In this document: positions 1-8,329 of the stretch, piece by piece | How the letters are laid out: the number at the start of each line of letters is the position of its first letter | Numbering within the stretch: the stretch's first letter is position 1 | Assembly: GCA_021158895.1 (NCBI GenBank) | Contig: JAGGSW010000075.1 | Span: 1 to 26,065, forward strand | Length of the DNA: 26,065 bases | Reading direction: 5' to 3' | From: Candidatus Odinarchaeota archaeon | GTDB taxonomy: Archaea; Asgardarchaeota; Baldrarchaeia; Baldrarchaeales; DXJG01 | The notes under the pieces: model-generated | Seen by the model: only the letters and a program-made list of their open reading frames with translations | What the model was told of the DNA's origin: nothing | Database searches by the model: none | Position numbers and translations under genes: made by a program

Positions 1-1972
1 GTTTTATTACTATCGTAGAATATTCTCCGCTAATAGGATTTCTTCTCGGGCTAACGTGTATTGGGGTGAAGCCGTTTTTAATCCAGAATCGAAGGAGTTC
101 TGGTGTTGCGCCGAAGCCAGCTCCAACCCAATCTAACCCCTCTTTTTTAGCTTCTTCGCAAAGTCTTGATAAGCCCTCGCTTCCCAGTCCCATGCTCATA
201 ACTTGTGGGTGTGTTGCAATTCTAACGATTCTATACCCTTTAAGTTTTGGGAACTCTACATCCCGAAAATGTTTTTCCACAAGAGTTGGTATTATGTTTC
301 CATCTGGCTCAAACCCGCTATAGATTTCCTTTATAACTTCGTCAGGTAGTCCTCCCTCTAACGCAACTTGAATAGCGTTAACAATTTTTCCATTCTTTGT
401 CTCAAGCATGTAGGCCTTATGGTGGGGGGCATCGGCGAGGAGTGCTACATCTTTAGGTTGGTTTCTATAATGTGCATATACGTAGATGCCAACAAATTGT
501 CTTAGTTTTTCTTCGTTGCCATCTATGAACCACTCATCTAAGTTGGCTTTTTTGAATACGACCTTCATCTTTTTTATTTGTTCTATATCTTTTCTTGAAA
601 GCTGAGCTGGCTCTGCGTCGAGAAGAAGAGCGTCATAAAGCCATTGCTCAATCGGATCATCTTCACTATAACGGATAGGCTCCTCCAATTCAACCATATT
701 GATTTCTATGTTTTTAATTTCCTTTAATCCTCCTAGAAATCTTATAGAAAATCCTCTACCCGCTCCTTCATAACCATGTATGGTGGATGAGTATATAATT
801 CTCTTAGCTTTTCTTAATAGGCGGAAGAGCAACGGAATAGGGATGCCCGCTGCTTCGTCCACAGCAGTGATATCAGCCTTTCGCTCAATCGCATCCCACG
901 GAGATTCATAAAATATTCTAATTCCTGAAGCTGTTACTTCTTCAATATAATAATCTCGTGTTTTAACTTTCGGTGAATAGCCAAATCTTTTAAGCATTCT
1001 AATAGCAAATTCAAAAAGTGTCCTAACATTTCCTATTTGTGGAGAAGTTACTAGAATGGACACTCTGCCTGAGGGAAAACTTTTCTTTAATTCATGTGCT
1101 ATTGCGGCTATGGCTATTCCGACTATGGCACTTTTTCCTCGTCCTCTGTCGGCAATCATAACTATAACAGGTTTCTTTTCCCTTTTTATCAAAAATCTTT
1201 CCATTACTTTTAAGGCTCTTACTTGTCCTTGGGTTAGAGCCATTTCATAGGCTTCTTTCGGTAACATGTGTTCTTCCGGAATACTTATGGTCATGTGACT
1301 TTTACTAGAAATCTGTTCTTTAGTAACTTTCAAGGCGATCTCTTCATCTACATCAAAAATATAAATGCCTTGATGTTCCTTTAATTTTCTTATAAATCTT
1401 TTATTGAATCTCCCAGGAACGTCATCAATAGTCCATGGAGGTGTTATGAGTTTTTTGTGGAAACGCGTTTTCATAACCAACCATTTATCCATTGGAGGAG
1501 CCAATACTATTATAATTCCACCGCCACTAACAGTTTCAATTAACCGACCAAGGTCATTTGGGTTTAAATCTCTATTTAGATCTAAAACTAATACATCAAA
1601 AGTTTGTCCCATAACGTTATCTGTATTTTTAAAACTAATTCCATTAACTTCGACTTTTTTATGATTTTGTTCTATCCTTGACTTAAGTTCCATGTATAGT
1701 TCCTTTTCACGTCCGGAAGAGATATCTACTGCTACATAGAGCATTCTTATTTGTACATCGCCCTTAATTTCGATGAATTTGGAGAAAACTTTATAGGCGG
1801 CATCAATTACCCTCTTGTCACTTCCACAAAAAACAAACATTCTTCTATGGTTGTTTTTTACTGCGGTCTTAATAGCAAGTTCAGATATTTGTTCAAGACC
1901 ATTCAAAAATTTTTCAGAGCAAGTTTTAATTTCAGTTTTTTCTTCTTTGGTAGCCGTGGCCACCGATACCAC
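1..1972 (-). CDS. tmcA: tRNA(Met) cytidine acetyltransferase TmcA (3' end outside window)
   Basis: About 657 residues are visible; the C-terminus lies beyond position 1. The family acetylates cytidine (ac4C) in RNA, classically C34 of elongator tRNA-Met, using acetyl-CoA and ATP. Reading leftward, the N-terminal domain is followed by a RecD-like ATPase with Walker A ADRGRGKS (about residues 274-281), an acidic DEAA motif (ITAVDEAAGIPIPLL), and then a GNAT acetyltransferase part with an acetyl-CoA loop (QVMSMGLGSEGL, about residue 590). The frame is open throughout. The start is taken as GTG at 1972; GTG at 1963 is an alternative, and no strong Shine-Dalgarno decides. It is divergent from the Pno1-like gene across a 126-bp spacer. 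Seen: motifs and order; function is from the family. Confidence 0.93.
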   Translation of the reverse strand, partial: MVSVATATKEEKTEIKTCSEKFLNGLEQISELAIKTAVKNNHRRMFVFCGSDKRVIDAAYKVFSKFIEIKGDVQIRMLYVAVDISSGREKELYMELKSRIEQNHKKVEVNGISFKNTDNVMGQTFDVLVLDLNRDLNPNDLGRLIETVSGGGIIIVLAPPMDKWLVMKTRFHKKLITPPWTIDDVPGRFNKRFIRKLKEHQGIYIFDVDEEIALKVTKEQISSKSHMTISIPEEHMLPKEAYEMALTQGQVRALKVMERFLIKREKKPVIVMIADRGRGKSAIVGIAIAAIAHELKKSFPSGRVSILVTSPQIGNVRTLFEFAIRMLKRFGYSPKVKTRDYYIEEVTASGIRIFYESPWDAIERKADITAVDEAAGIPIPLLFRLLRKAKRIIYSSTIHGYEGAGRGFSIRFLGGLKEIKNIEINMVELEEPIRYSEDDPIEQWLYDALLLDAEPAQLSRKDIEQIKKMKVVFKKANLDEWFIDGNEEKLRQFVGIYVYAHYRNQPKDVALLADAPHHKAYMLETKNGKIVNAIQVALEGGLPDEVIKEIYSGFEPDGNIIPTLVEKHFRDVEFPKLKGYRIVRIATHPQVMSMGLGSEGLSRLCEEAKKEGLDWVGAGFGATPELLRFWIKNGFTPIHVSPRRNPISGEYSTIVIK

Positions 1973-2098
1973 CCCCGCAGTCCTTAAATTTAAATGTGAG
2001 AATTATATTCACGGCCACCTAAGTTCCAGCTTTACACCACAAAATCCAAAAATAAATTTTTCTAAGAAAAAGAAAAGAACCAAGTATTCGAGGCTTAA

Positions 2099-2635
2099 AT
2101 GATGACATCTGCCATGTACGCGAAAATCGAAGAAAAAATGTTTGAGAAGTTTAAGACATTAAAGAAGCAAATTGAGGAAAAAATGAAAGTCACATTGACA
2201 TTAGAATCCGGTGGTATTGTCAGAATAGAGACAGAAGATCCCTATATGGCTATGAAAGTAAAACAAGTCATAGAAGCAATCTCCATGGGATACGATAAAC
2301 TGGATATACTTCAAATGATGGATGCCGACTTAGTGTTGCAAACAATAGATGTTAAGGAACTAGTGGGCAGCGGGAATAAACTTAAAAGAACTTTAGGGAG
2401 ACTTATTGGAACAAAAGGAAAAGTAAAAGAGGCTATAGAGCATTTGACGGAGACAAAAATAAAAATAAATGAAGAAGAGGGAACCGTTGGAATACTTGGA
2501 AGACCTGAAAATACGGATATAGCTAGAATTGCATTATTAAAAATTATTAGAGGAAAACCTCAAAACAAAGTAATTCAAGAGCTAGAACGTAAAAGAATAG
2601 ATATTAAAATGAGAAAACTTGGTATATGGATGTGA
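2099..2635 (+). CDS. KH-domain RNA-binding protein, Pno1/Dim2 (KRR1-like) family
   Basis: This 178-residue archaeal Pno1/Dim2-type protein carries two KH-like modules. The second contains the GTKGK RNA-binding loop (LGRLIGTKGKVKEAIEHLT), which matches the GxxG signature. Family members bind the 3' end of small-subunit rRNA during ribosome assembly and, in archaea, interact with aIF2alpha. The first ATG overlaps a second in-frame ATG three bases on; no Shine-Dalgarno is visible and an A/T-rich element lies around 2048-2060, so the message is probably leaderless or has a very short leader. A 52-residue zinc-ribbon gene follows after 5 bases and looks co-transcribed. The usual aIF1A/rio1 neighbours are not seen here. 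Confidence 0.88.
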   Translation: MMTSAMYAKIEEKMFEKFKTLKKQIEEKMKVTLTLESGGIVRIETEDPYMAMKVKQVIEAISMGYDKLDILQMMDADLVLQTIDVKELVGSGNKLKRTLGRLIGTKGKVKEAIEHLTETKIKINEEEGTVGILGRPENTDIARIALLKIIRGKPQNKVIQELERKRIDIKMRKLGIWM

Positions 2636-2640
2636 TAGAT

Positions 2641-2799
2641 ATGTCGAGAAGAAAATGTTATGAATGCGGTGCAGTACTCTCGGATAGAAGAGAAAAACCA
2701 TTAGTTATCTACACAAGAAGAGGTAAAAAAATAAAGGCCTACCTATGCAAGAACTGTAGGGAGAACCCAGCAATTAGAGAGAAATATAGAATACGTTAA
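2641..2799 (+). CDS. Small zinc-ribbon protein, 52 residues
   Basis: The ORF has ATG at 2641 and TAA at 2797-2799 and starts 5 bases after the Pno1-like stop. It encodes a very basic 52-residue protein with two CxxC knuckles (CYEC near residue 6 and CKNC near residue 37), a likely structural zinc site. The spacing, basic charge and position behind a ribosome-assembly KH protein suggest an RNA- or ribosome-associated role, but I do not recognise a named family. The end of the gene is 8 bases from the stop of the convergent methyltransferase gene. The CxxC pairs and the tight spacing are seen; the function is inferred only from context. Confidence 0.75.
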   Translation: MSRRKCYECGAVLSDRREKPLVIYTRRGKKIKAYLCKNCRENPAIREKYRIR

Positions 2800-2807
2800 T
2801 ATTACAG

Positions 2808-4163
2808 TTATCTTGTTTTGACGAGCTTAGCTATGAAAAAACCTTCAGTGTCATGTAGGTGTGGGAAAAGCCTTTGTGCAACGGTTAAATCATTAAATCC
2901 AGGTTTTCCTATAAATGGTTCTGCTTTAACAATCTTAAATGAATTCGTATCTTCTATGAACCTTTTAATTAGATATTCATTTTCTTCTAGTGTCATGGAA
3001 CAAGTAGAGTATACAAGTATACCGTTTTCTTTAACTATTTCTGCAGCCGCCTTTAATATTTCCCATTGAAGTTTAGCGAATCTTTTAACGTCTTTCTTTT
3101 TGACCCACAACCTAACTTCAGGTCTAGAACGGAGATTTCCAGTGGAAGAACAAGCCGGGTCCACGAGTACACGATCGGCCTCTATCTTAAGTTTTCTAGG
3201 AATGTCTTTTGCATCCATGATTTTTGTTTCCACAATTTTTACACCTAACCTCTTCATGTTATTTTTAAGGGCTTTAATTCTAAGTCTTGATATATCGATT
3301 GCTATGATCTTGCCTTCGTTTTCCATAAGTTGTGCGATATGAGAAGTTTTTCCACCTGGAGCTGCACATACATCAACAATTAGCTCTCCAGGCTTAGGGT
3401 CTAAAACATGTCCTGCCAGCACTGAGGCTTTATCTTGAATGTAGAAGAGCCCCCTAGAAAAACTAGACAAGCGGATTGGCGGCTTTCTGCTCTCAATAAC
3501 TCTAAAAACGTCCGGAAGATCTGCATCCGGAACAACTTTTGTTCCTTCCCTTTCCAAAGTTTTTGTTAATTTTTCCTTATCCGTTTTTAAAGTGTTTACG
3601 CGAAGCCAAACTGGAGCAGGAGAATTATTTACCTCAAAAAGTTTTATGGCTTCTTCTTCACCCAGTAATTCAATCATATAGCGAACAAACCACGTAGGAT
3701 GAGAATATTTTAATGCCAAAACCTCAGCTTTATCCTCTCTCTCCAAAACCTTCTCTATTTTAAAATCTTCTATCTGCCTTAACAATGCGTTAACTAAGCG
3801 AGCAGCATTATCATCAAGCATCTTCTTTGCTAAGTTAACCGCAACCATAGTTGCAGTCCTTGCTGGAACCGCCCGTCTAATATGAATATCATAAACAGCT
3901 GCCCTCAAAATATTCCTAAGTTCAGGCTTAAACATATGAACAGAACCTTTCTTCAACGTCAAATTAATAGCTTGATCAATCAAACGGTAATTACGCAAAA
4001 TTCCAAGTACATGAGCAGTAACAGCACTACGAACCCTCCAATCTACAGACTCCTCAGAAAAAATATCTTCTAAACCAGATTTAAGAGGAATCCTTCTCCT
4101 TTCAACCCTAGACAAGACAGAAACCACATATTCATACCTTTTAGGCAATTTTAAGTTCACCAT
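2808..4163 (-). CDS. RNA m5C methyltransferase, NOL1/NOP2/Sun family, with N-terminal NusB-like domain
   Basis: The product has 451 residues: an N-terminal helical NusB/RsmB-like RNA-binding domain (about 1-150) and a Rossmann SAM-dependent methyltransferase domain. SAM motif I is VDVCAAPGGKTSHIA. The catalytic motif VI is YSTCSMT, with the nucleophile at about Cys388. Motif IV reads VDPACSSTG (Asp335-Pro-Ala-Cys338), where the family normally has Pro-Cys; the Cys is kept but the preceding Pro is Ala. The family makes 5-methylcytosine in rRNA or tRNA; the target cannot be told from the sequence. The start ATG at 4163 gives MVNLKLPKRYEYV. It converges on the small zinc-ribbon gene. Confidence 0.9.
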   Translation of the reverse strand: MVNLKLPKRYEYVVSVLSRVERRRIPLKSGLEDIFSEESVDWRVRSAVTAHVLGILRNYRLIDQAINLTLKKGSVHMFKPELRNILRAAVYDIHIRRAVPARTATMVAVNLAKKMLDDNAARLVNALLRQIEDFKIEKVLEREDKAEVLALKYSHPTWFVRYMIELLGEEEAIKLFEVNNSPAPVWLRVNTLKTDKEKLTKTLEREGTKVVPDADLPDVFRVIESRKPPIRLSSFSRGLFYIQDKASVLAGHVLDPKPGELIVDVCAAPGGKTSHIAQLMENEGKIIAIDISRLRIKALKNNMKRLGVKIVETKIMDAKDIPRKLKIEADRVLVDPACSSTGNLRSRPEVRLWVKKKDVKRFAKLQWEILKAAAEIVKENGILVYSTCSMTLEENEYLIKRFIEDTNSFKIVKAEPFIGKPGFNDLTVAQRLFPHLHDTEGFFIAKLVKTR

Positions 4164-4260
4164 TTAAAGCACCACCATCTTGCTAGCCAAAAATCTTTCA
4201 CAAGACCTACACAGTGTAAAATGTGATATTACAGACCAAATATAATACCCGTGCAGACAA

Positions 4261-4284
4261 GTCGTGAAACGAGACTTTCACGAC
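4261..4284 (+). terminator. 9-bp perfect hairpin followed by a T-tract on the + strand
   Basis: GTCGTGAAA (4261-4269) and TTTCACGAC (4276-4284) are perfect complements around a 6-nt loop. Six T follow at 4290-4295 on the + strand. It sits in the roughly 200-bp gap between the nuclease-like gene and the methyltransferase, both leftward. The T-tract suits a + strand transcript, yet no + strand gene is seen just upstream, so the role is unclear. It might terminate an unrecognised RNA or be a protein-binding site. Confidence 0.35.
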
Positions 4285-4364
4285 AACACTTTTTTCTACA
4301 TTCAACTATTCTTTGGTCTTATACGTTGCTGTTTGATTTAGGGTGTTAATTGCTGGTTGTTTTG

Positions 4365-5030
4365 TTAAATTGTTAGGTAGTTTATTATATCTTGGATGAA
4401 TTTTTGTGTTTCGTCTTTTTCTTCTGGGTTGAATTGGTATATGTTGTTTATTACGGCTTTTGCTATGTGTTTTAATGTTTTTTTGGCGTTCCAGTTTATG
4501 TATATTAGCGTGCAGAATACGGAGGGATTTAATGTTTTGAGTAGAGAGAAGTTGGCCATGACTGCTTTTAGTCTTGGTGCGTCGACGTCAACCTTTGTTT
4601 CTATTACTATTAGGGGTATTATTGTTTTGTTTTGTTGCTTGCCTATTGTTAGGTCAAATTGTGTGGTGTATGTTTCTTCTATTAATTTTCCTTGGTCTAT
4701 TATGATTCCCCGCCAGACTTCTATTGGCTCGTTCCAGAATATGTCTAAACCGAGTTTTTTTAGGTTTGTTTTTCTTAGGATGAGGTCGTGTACGTATTCT
4801 TCGAAGGCAAATGCTCTGAACTGTCCGATTAATTGTATTTCTCCTTTTAGTGCTTTCATGATTTCTTTTTCATACTTTTTCCATATGAGTTGGATGAAGT
4901 GGTAAAAGTCTTTTAACTCTAGGTTTTGCTTCCATTTTTTGTATTGCTCTTGTAATATTTCCCCTATTTTCTTGCCAACCTCTGATTTTAATAGTTTTTT
5001 AATATATGTTTCTGTTGTTGCTTTACGCAT
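4365..5030 (-). CDS. Predicted PD-(D/E)xK nuclease, Bpu10I-like restriction-endonuclease fold
   Basis: The 221-residue protein begins MRKATTETYIKK. The central part looks like a restriction-endonuclease core: a helix Glu in FEEYVHDLIL, an Asp in TTQFDLTIG, then a hydrophobic strand ending IVIETKVD, which supplies the ExK part of a PD-(D/E)xK site. The run after it (APRLKAVMANFSLLKTLNP) resembles the helix after the catalytic strand in Bpu10I-type enzymes, as I recall that family. No DNA methyltransferase gene is adjacent, so it is either an orphan or does a different nuclease job. Its + strand is notably G/T-rich compared with neighbours. The motif is seen; the fold assignment is inference and the substrate is unknown. 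Confidence 0.55.
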   Translation of the reverse strand: MRKATTETYIKKLLKSEVGKKIGEILQEQYKKWKQNLELKDFYHFIQLIWKKYEKEIMKALKGEIQLIGQFRAFAFEEYVHDLILRKTNLKKLGLDIFWNEPIEVWRGIIIDQGKLIEETYTTQFDLTIGKQQNKTIIPLIVIETKVDVDAPRLKAVMANFSLLKTLNPSVFCTLIYINWNAKKTLKHIAKAVINNIYQFNPEEKDETQKFIQDIINYLTI

Positions 5031-5220
5031 TACTCCGCACCCTACTTTGTATCTATAATGTTAATGCAACAAGATTTGAATATTATCAAACTTATTAATT
5101 ACCTCTTGTAGTTACTGATAGAAACTTGAGATTTTTGAGAACGTAGCATTTTAAGTGCAATACGGCGTTACCTTTAAATTGTGAGTGTGCATGATGTTTA
5201 GGTGGAGGTCTTGAAAAAAT

Positions 5221-5514
5221 ATGGGTAACCTCGGAATAAAAAGACTTGTACTTGATGTTTTAAAACCACATCGCCCTATTACTCCAGAACTTGCAGATAA
5301 CCTTGCAAAGCTGCCTGGAGTAGAGGGAGTAAATATTTCACTGATAGAGGTAGACGCAGACACTGAAAACGTGAAGATAACCATTGAGGGAAGCAGTTTA
5401 GATTATGACTTAATAAGGCGCGAACTTGAAAAATTGGGTGCAAGTATACATTCGATTGACCAGGTCGTTGCTGGTAAGGTTCTTGTCGAGGAAGTCAAGA
5501 CCTATCAGGATTAA
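5221..5514 (+). CDS. DUF211 family protein (COG1888)
   Basis: This 97-residue protein is close to the archaeal DUF211 consensus: it contains IKRLVLDVLKPH, then LPGVEGVNISLIEVDADTEN and ends with the IHSIDQVVAGK segment. The family has a ferredoxin-like alpha/beta fold and no firmly established function. ATG at 5221 is chosen because GGTGGAGGT at 5202-5210 is a good Shine-Dalgarno; a TTG at 5213 is in another frame and stops at once. A TATA-like CTTTAAATTG lies about 45 bases upstream. It converges on the coiled-coil gene. Confidence 0.88.
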   Translation: MGNLGIKRLVLDVLKPHRPITPELADNLAKLPGVEGVNISLIEVDADTENVKITIEGSSLDYDLIRRELEKLGASIHSIDQVVAGKVLVEEVKTYQD

Positions 5515-5580
5515 GTCAAAATTACTAAATGAAGCGTGTCTATTATATTGACCATTTAATTTATTTATGAGTTATTTTGG

Positions 5581-6123
5581 TTATTTGATTTTATCGAGTA
5601 TTGTTTCTAATGTCCATCTTATCGTTTTTTCTATTTCGTTTATTCTTTCTTCCTTCCTGTAATTTTTGATTAAAATTTCTTTAACATTACCGTTTTTGAT
5701 GTCTATTTCATATTCTAGTGCCCTTCCGCTAGGGATTTTTCCTTTCTTTACGAGATCAAGATCTTCCTGCTGCATTTTCCTTAGTATTTGCCTTATGAAG
5801 AAGGATTTAAAGGGCGGAGATTTTACGTTTATGTTTAAGCCTTCAGGGATTGTGATTTTAATCATTGTTGGATACACTTTCATGTAGGCTAAAGTTTCTC
5901 CTCTTCTTGATTTTATAGTTATTTCCCTTGTTGGTGATGGTTCTTTCTCTTCTTTTACGAGTGCTGCTGCTGGTTTAAAACTAAGTTTTGCTAGTATGCT
6001 ATTAACTATGTTAAGGAATTTTTCCAGTTGTGCTATTTCCTTTCTTCTTTTTTCCACTTCGTCTTCTAGATATTTTTTGAGGTCCGCTAATGTTTTAACT
6101 TCTTCTGCTTCTTTATTTTTCAA
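5581..6123 (-). CDS. Conserved-looking hypothetical protein with N-terminal coiled coil
   Basis: I do not recognise the family. The 180-residue product is highly charged. Residues 1-45 (KTLADLKKYLEDEVEKRRKEIAQLEKF... by position) form a predicted coiled coil. A linker rich in Ala/Glu/Pro follows, then an alpha/beta region with alternating strands (ITIKSRRGETLAYMKVYP) and a closing helix with basic and acidic residues. No signal peptide or membrane segment is visible, so it is probably cytosolic. It diverges from the zinc-ribbon/winged-helix gene over a 124-bp spacer. Translation quality and codon use match the neighbours, so it is probably a true gene. Confidence 0.7.
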   Translation of the reverse strand: MKNKEAEEVKTLADLKKYLEDEVEKRRKEIAQLEKFLNIVNSILAKLSFKPAAALVKEEKEPSPTREITIKSRRGETLAYMKVYPTMIKITIPEGLNINVKSPPFKSFFIRQILRKMQQEDLDLVKKGKIPSGRALEYEIDIKNGNVKEILIKNYRKEERINEIEKTIRWTLETILDKIK

Positions 6124-6247
6124 TATTTTTCCCTCAATATTTTAGGAAATGTTGATATATTATATCTACGTGTCTATGTAGAATGAGGGTTGAATCGCAT
6201 ATAATGTATTTGATTAACTCTTATGATAGTTTATGTGAGGCGATTAT

Positions 6248-7000
6248 GTGAGGAAAAGATTTGTTGTTTTTAGATGCCCTGTTTGTGGCAAATTTACATA
6301 CGCTCCTCTTGGTCAGAAGACCCGATTATGCAGTTTTTGTGGAAAAATTATTCGAATAGATGCTAGGCAAGCTATTGTTGTTGAGGATGCTAGGCAAGCA
6401 TCCTTTCTTGTAAAAAGGTACAATTTAAAAGGTGGGGAGAAGAATTACCTTGAAACATTAAAAGCCCAAAAGAAAGAATTATTGAACCTGATTGAAGAAG
6501 TAGAAGAAGTACCCGAATCATCATATGAGGGGAAAGAAGTTGCAAGTTCGTCTAAAACTAGAAGAATGTTCATTATGTTAAAAGAAAACTGTACGAATCC
6601 AATAAATATCGATGAATTAAGGGAATTATGTAAAAAATATAATTTAGAGTGGGATTGGGTTAGGGAGCAACTAGAAGTACTTTCAAAGGAAGGAACCGTA
6701 ATTTTCCCAAAGCCATGGCTTCTACAGTATATAAGCGATGAAAACGTGGAGGGATATGTTCCAAAGAAAAGACCTTCACGAAAGAAGAATTCTTTATATC
6801 AAGTAAAAAACCTACGTAAAGCATTAGCTAACGTTTTAAAAGATAAAAATGAACCTGTAAGTTATGATGAATTGGTCGAGATTTTAAAGGCCAAAGGATT
6901 TACTTTAGAGGAGATAGAAGAGACTGTGAGAAAACTTTCCATGGAAGGATTACTTATAGAGCCAAAACCAGGATATTTCCTTTGGATAGGAGACTATTAG
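6248..7000 (+). CDS. Zinc-ribbon plus tandem winged-helix DNA-binding protein
   Basis: The 250-residue protein has an N-terminal zinc ribbon with CPVC (residues 10-13) and CSFC (28-31), similar to the DUF1922-type ribbon. A charged linker follows, then two winged-helix-like repeats: about 103-165 (ending in a KEGTVIFPKPWLLQYI wing) and about 185-250 (ending in EGLLIEPKPGYFLWIGD). The two repeats share a helix-helix-(E/K)PKPWxxQY/GYFLW pattern and may be an internal duplication. This suggests a nucleic-acid-binding factor, perhaps in replication or transcription; I cannot name it. The start is GTG at 6248 with GAGG at 6237-6240; an ATG at 6246 overlaps it but is closed immediately by TGA. Confidence 0.7.
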   Translation: MRKRFVVFRCPVCGKFTYAPLGQKTRLCSFCGKIIRIDARQAIVVEDARQASFLVKRYNLKGGEKNYLETLKAQKKELLNLIEEVEEVPESSYEGKEVASSSKTRRMFIMLKENCTNPINIDELRELCKKYNLEWDWVREQLEVLSKEGTVIFPKPWLLQYISDENVEGYVPKKRPSRKKNSLYQVKNLRKALANVLKDKNEPVSYDELVEILKAKGFTLEEIEETVRKLSMEGLLIEPKPGYFLWIGDY

Positions 7001-7125
7001 ACCCCCTTATACTTAGACTTTACAGCTACAATGTAAAAGATTAAAACCTCGCATGAAAGAGAAACGTTTACAAATTTTATATCTAGTAAAAGTAACGACT
7101 CAAATTTAATAAGTTTGTGATAGTA

Positions 7126-7515
7126 ATGCCCGTTGTTGAATTATTAGCACGAACGATAGAAAAGATACGTGACTTAGACCCTGAACTTACATTAGTGGAT
7201 ATTATAATACTTTTGTGGATTTATGCCAGCCCATATGAGGCAAAAAAACGTTATCTTACAAGCATTAAACGAATTTTGCGTCACGTTTCTATGTTCCAGC
7301 TACCGGATGGAAAACCAGTATTAAGCGATAGTGAGATGACCAATTTAGTCATAACTTCGCTCGAGAAGTTGAAGAAACTAGGATACGTGAAATTATTTTC
7401 TATCGGCCCGATCTACGTAAGAGTTCATTTAACTCAAAAGGGTGTAGAATTTGTGAAAGAAAACTTGTCAGATGCAGCATTAGAATTTTTAGAGGAGTAT
7501 GGTCACTTAAAGTGA
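7126..7515 (+). CDS. Small winged-helix-like protein of unknown function
   Basis: The 129-residue product is mostly helical and ends in a winged-helix style hairpin (VRVHLTQKGVEFVKE), as in MarR/PadR-like proteins. The N-terminal helix (PVVELLARTIEKIRDLDPELTL) may mediate dimers. ATG at 7126 is preferred over GTG at 7117 because an AATTTAATAAG TATA element centred near 7100 would start transcription at about 7126, giving a leaderless message. The DUF47 gene follows about 78 bases on. I do not recognise a family; a DNA-binding regulator is a guess from the fold. Confidence 0.6.
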   Translation: MPVVELLARTIEKIRDLDPELTLVDIIILLWIYASPYEAKKRYLTSIKRILRHVSMFQLPDGKPVLSDSEMTNLVITSLEKLKKLGYVKLFSIGPIYVRVHLTQKGVEFVKENLSDAALEFLEEYGHLK

Positions 7516-7592
7516 TACTTATATTTTTACATATGATTTACCAAATGTTTAAAAAAATACACGTAAAATATTATTTAAATCATGCAGGGTGG

Positions 7593-8282
7593 ATGCTGTT
7601 GAGCTCAGGTTTACTAGAATGGCTTAAGGGAAGAAGAGAAGAAAAAATTATAACAATGCTAAGAGATCACGCCAGAAAAGTTTATGATTGTGTATTAGAA
7701 TTGGAAAAAGTAATCAGACTTTTCAGTGATGGTAAAATAAGTGAAGCAAAACTTGGAATTAAAAGAATATCGGAAATTGAAAGCGAAGCTGACAGTATTA
7801 GGAAAAGAATTATGACGTTACTGACTGAAGGAGCTCTGAGTTCAGCTTATAGGGAAGATCTTGCTCATCTTACTAAAAGGCTAGATAGTGTAGCTAATTT
7901 TGCAAATGCTGCCGCAAGACGACTAAGTCTCTTAGATGAAAATATTGTCATAAATGATGCTGAGTTTAAGAAAAAAATCCTGAAAATGATGGAAGACGTG
8001 GTTAAATGTGTAGGGAAAATGTATGAAATGATTATTAGGCTTGGCAAAGACCCTGTTGAGAGAATTATCGAATATGCTGATGCTGTTGACCGTCTAGAGC
8101 ATGTTGTGGACGAAAGCCATATGGACGTTAGGAGATACCTTGTAAAAATGTCTTGGAACCAGTTAAAAACTCCCTTTAACGCGATAACTTTACATACATT
8201 TATAGAGTGCATAGAAAGCATTGCTGATTTTAGTGAAGATACCGCCGAATTTGTTAGGATTGTAGCAATTAAGGTAAGATAA
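7593..8282 (+). CDS. DUF47/PhoU-like protein (COG1392)
   Basis: The product has about 229 residues and consists of long helices, as in the PhoU-like DUF47 family: LEWLKGRREEKIITMLRDH near the start, SEIESEADSIRKRI as the E-rich metal-binding type segment, and a second similar helix later (DAVDRLEHVVDESHMDVRRYL). Family members are usually linked to low-affinity phosphate (PiT) transport, but no transporter gene is adjacent here. The frame is open 27 codons further upstream, but that extension is a hydrophobic stretch unlike the family and spans the TATA-like TTATTTAAAT at 7571-7580, so ATG 7593 is the better start. Confidence 0.82.
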   Translation: MLLSSGLLEWLKGRREEKIITMLRDHARKVYDCVLELEKVIRLFSDGKISEAKLGIKRISEIESEADSIRKRIMTLLTEGALSSAYREDLAHLTKRLDSVANFANAAARRLSLLDENIVINDAEFKKKILKMMEDVVKCVGKMYEMIIRLGKDPVERIIEYADAVDRLEHVVDESHMDVRRYLVKMSWNQLKTPFNAITLHTFIECIESIADFSEDTAEFVRIVAIKVR

Positions 8283-8329
8283 TTCAATAATGCCTTAAAT
8301 TAACATATAACTTTTCGCAGTTCAACCTA

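Noticed and set aside
66..2102. Several + strand open frames across the first 2 kb
   Set aside because: They are antisense to the continuous tmcA reading frame and have no family-like sequence.
7019..7037. TTTACA/TGTAAA inverted repeat after the zinc-ribbon gene
   Set aside because: It is only 6 bp of A/T-rich stem with a 7-nt loop and no T-tract, which is easily chance in this composition.
7512..7592. A hydrophobic N-terminal segment on the DUF47 protein
   Set aside because: It is not found in the family and contains the probable promoter; it also overlaps the preceding stop.
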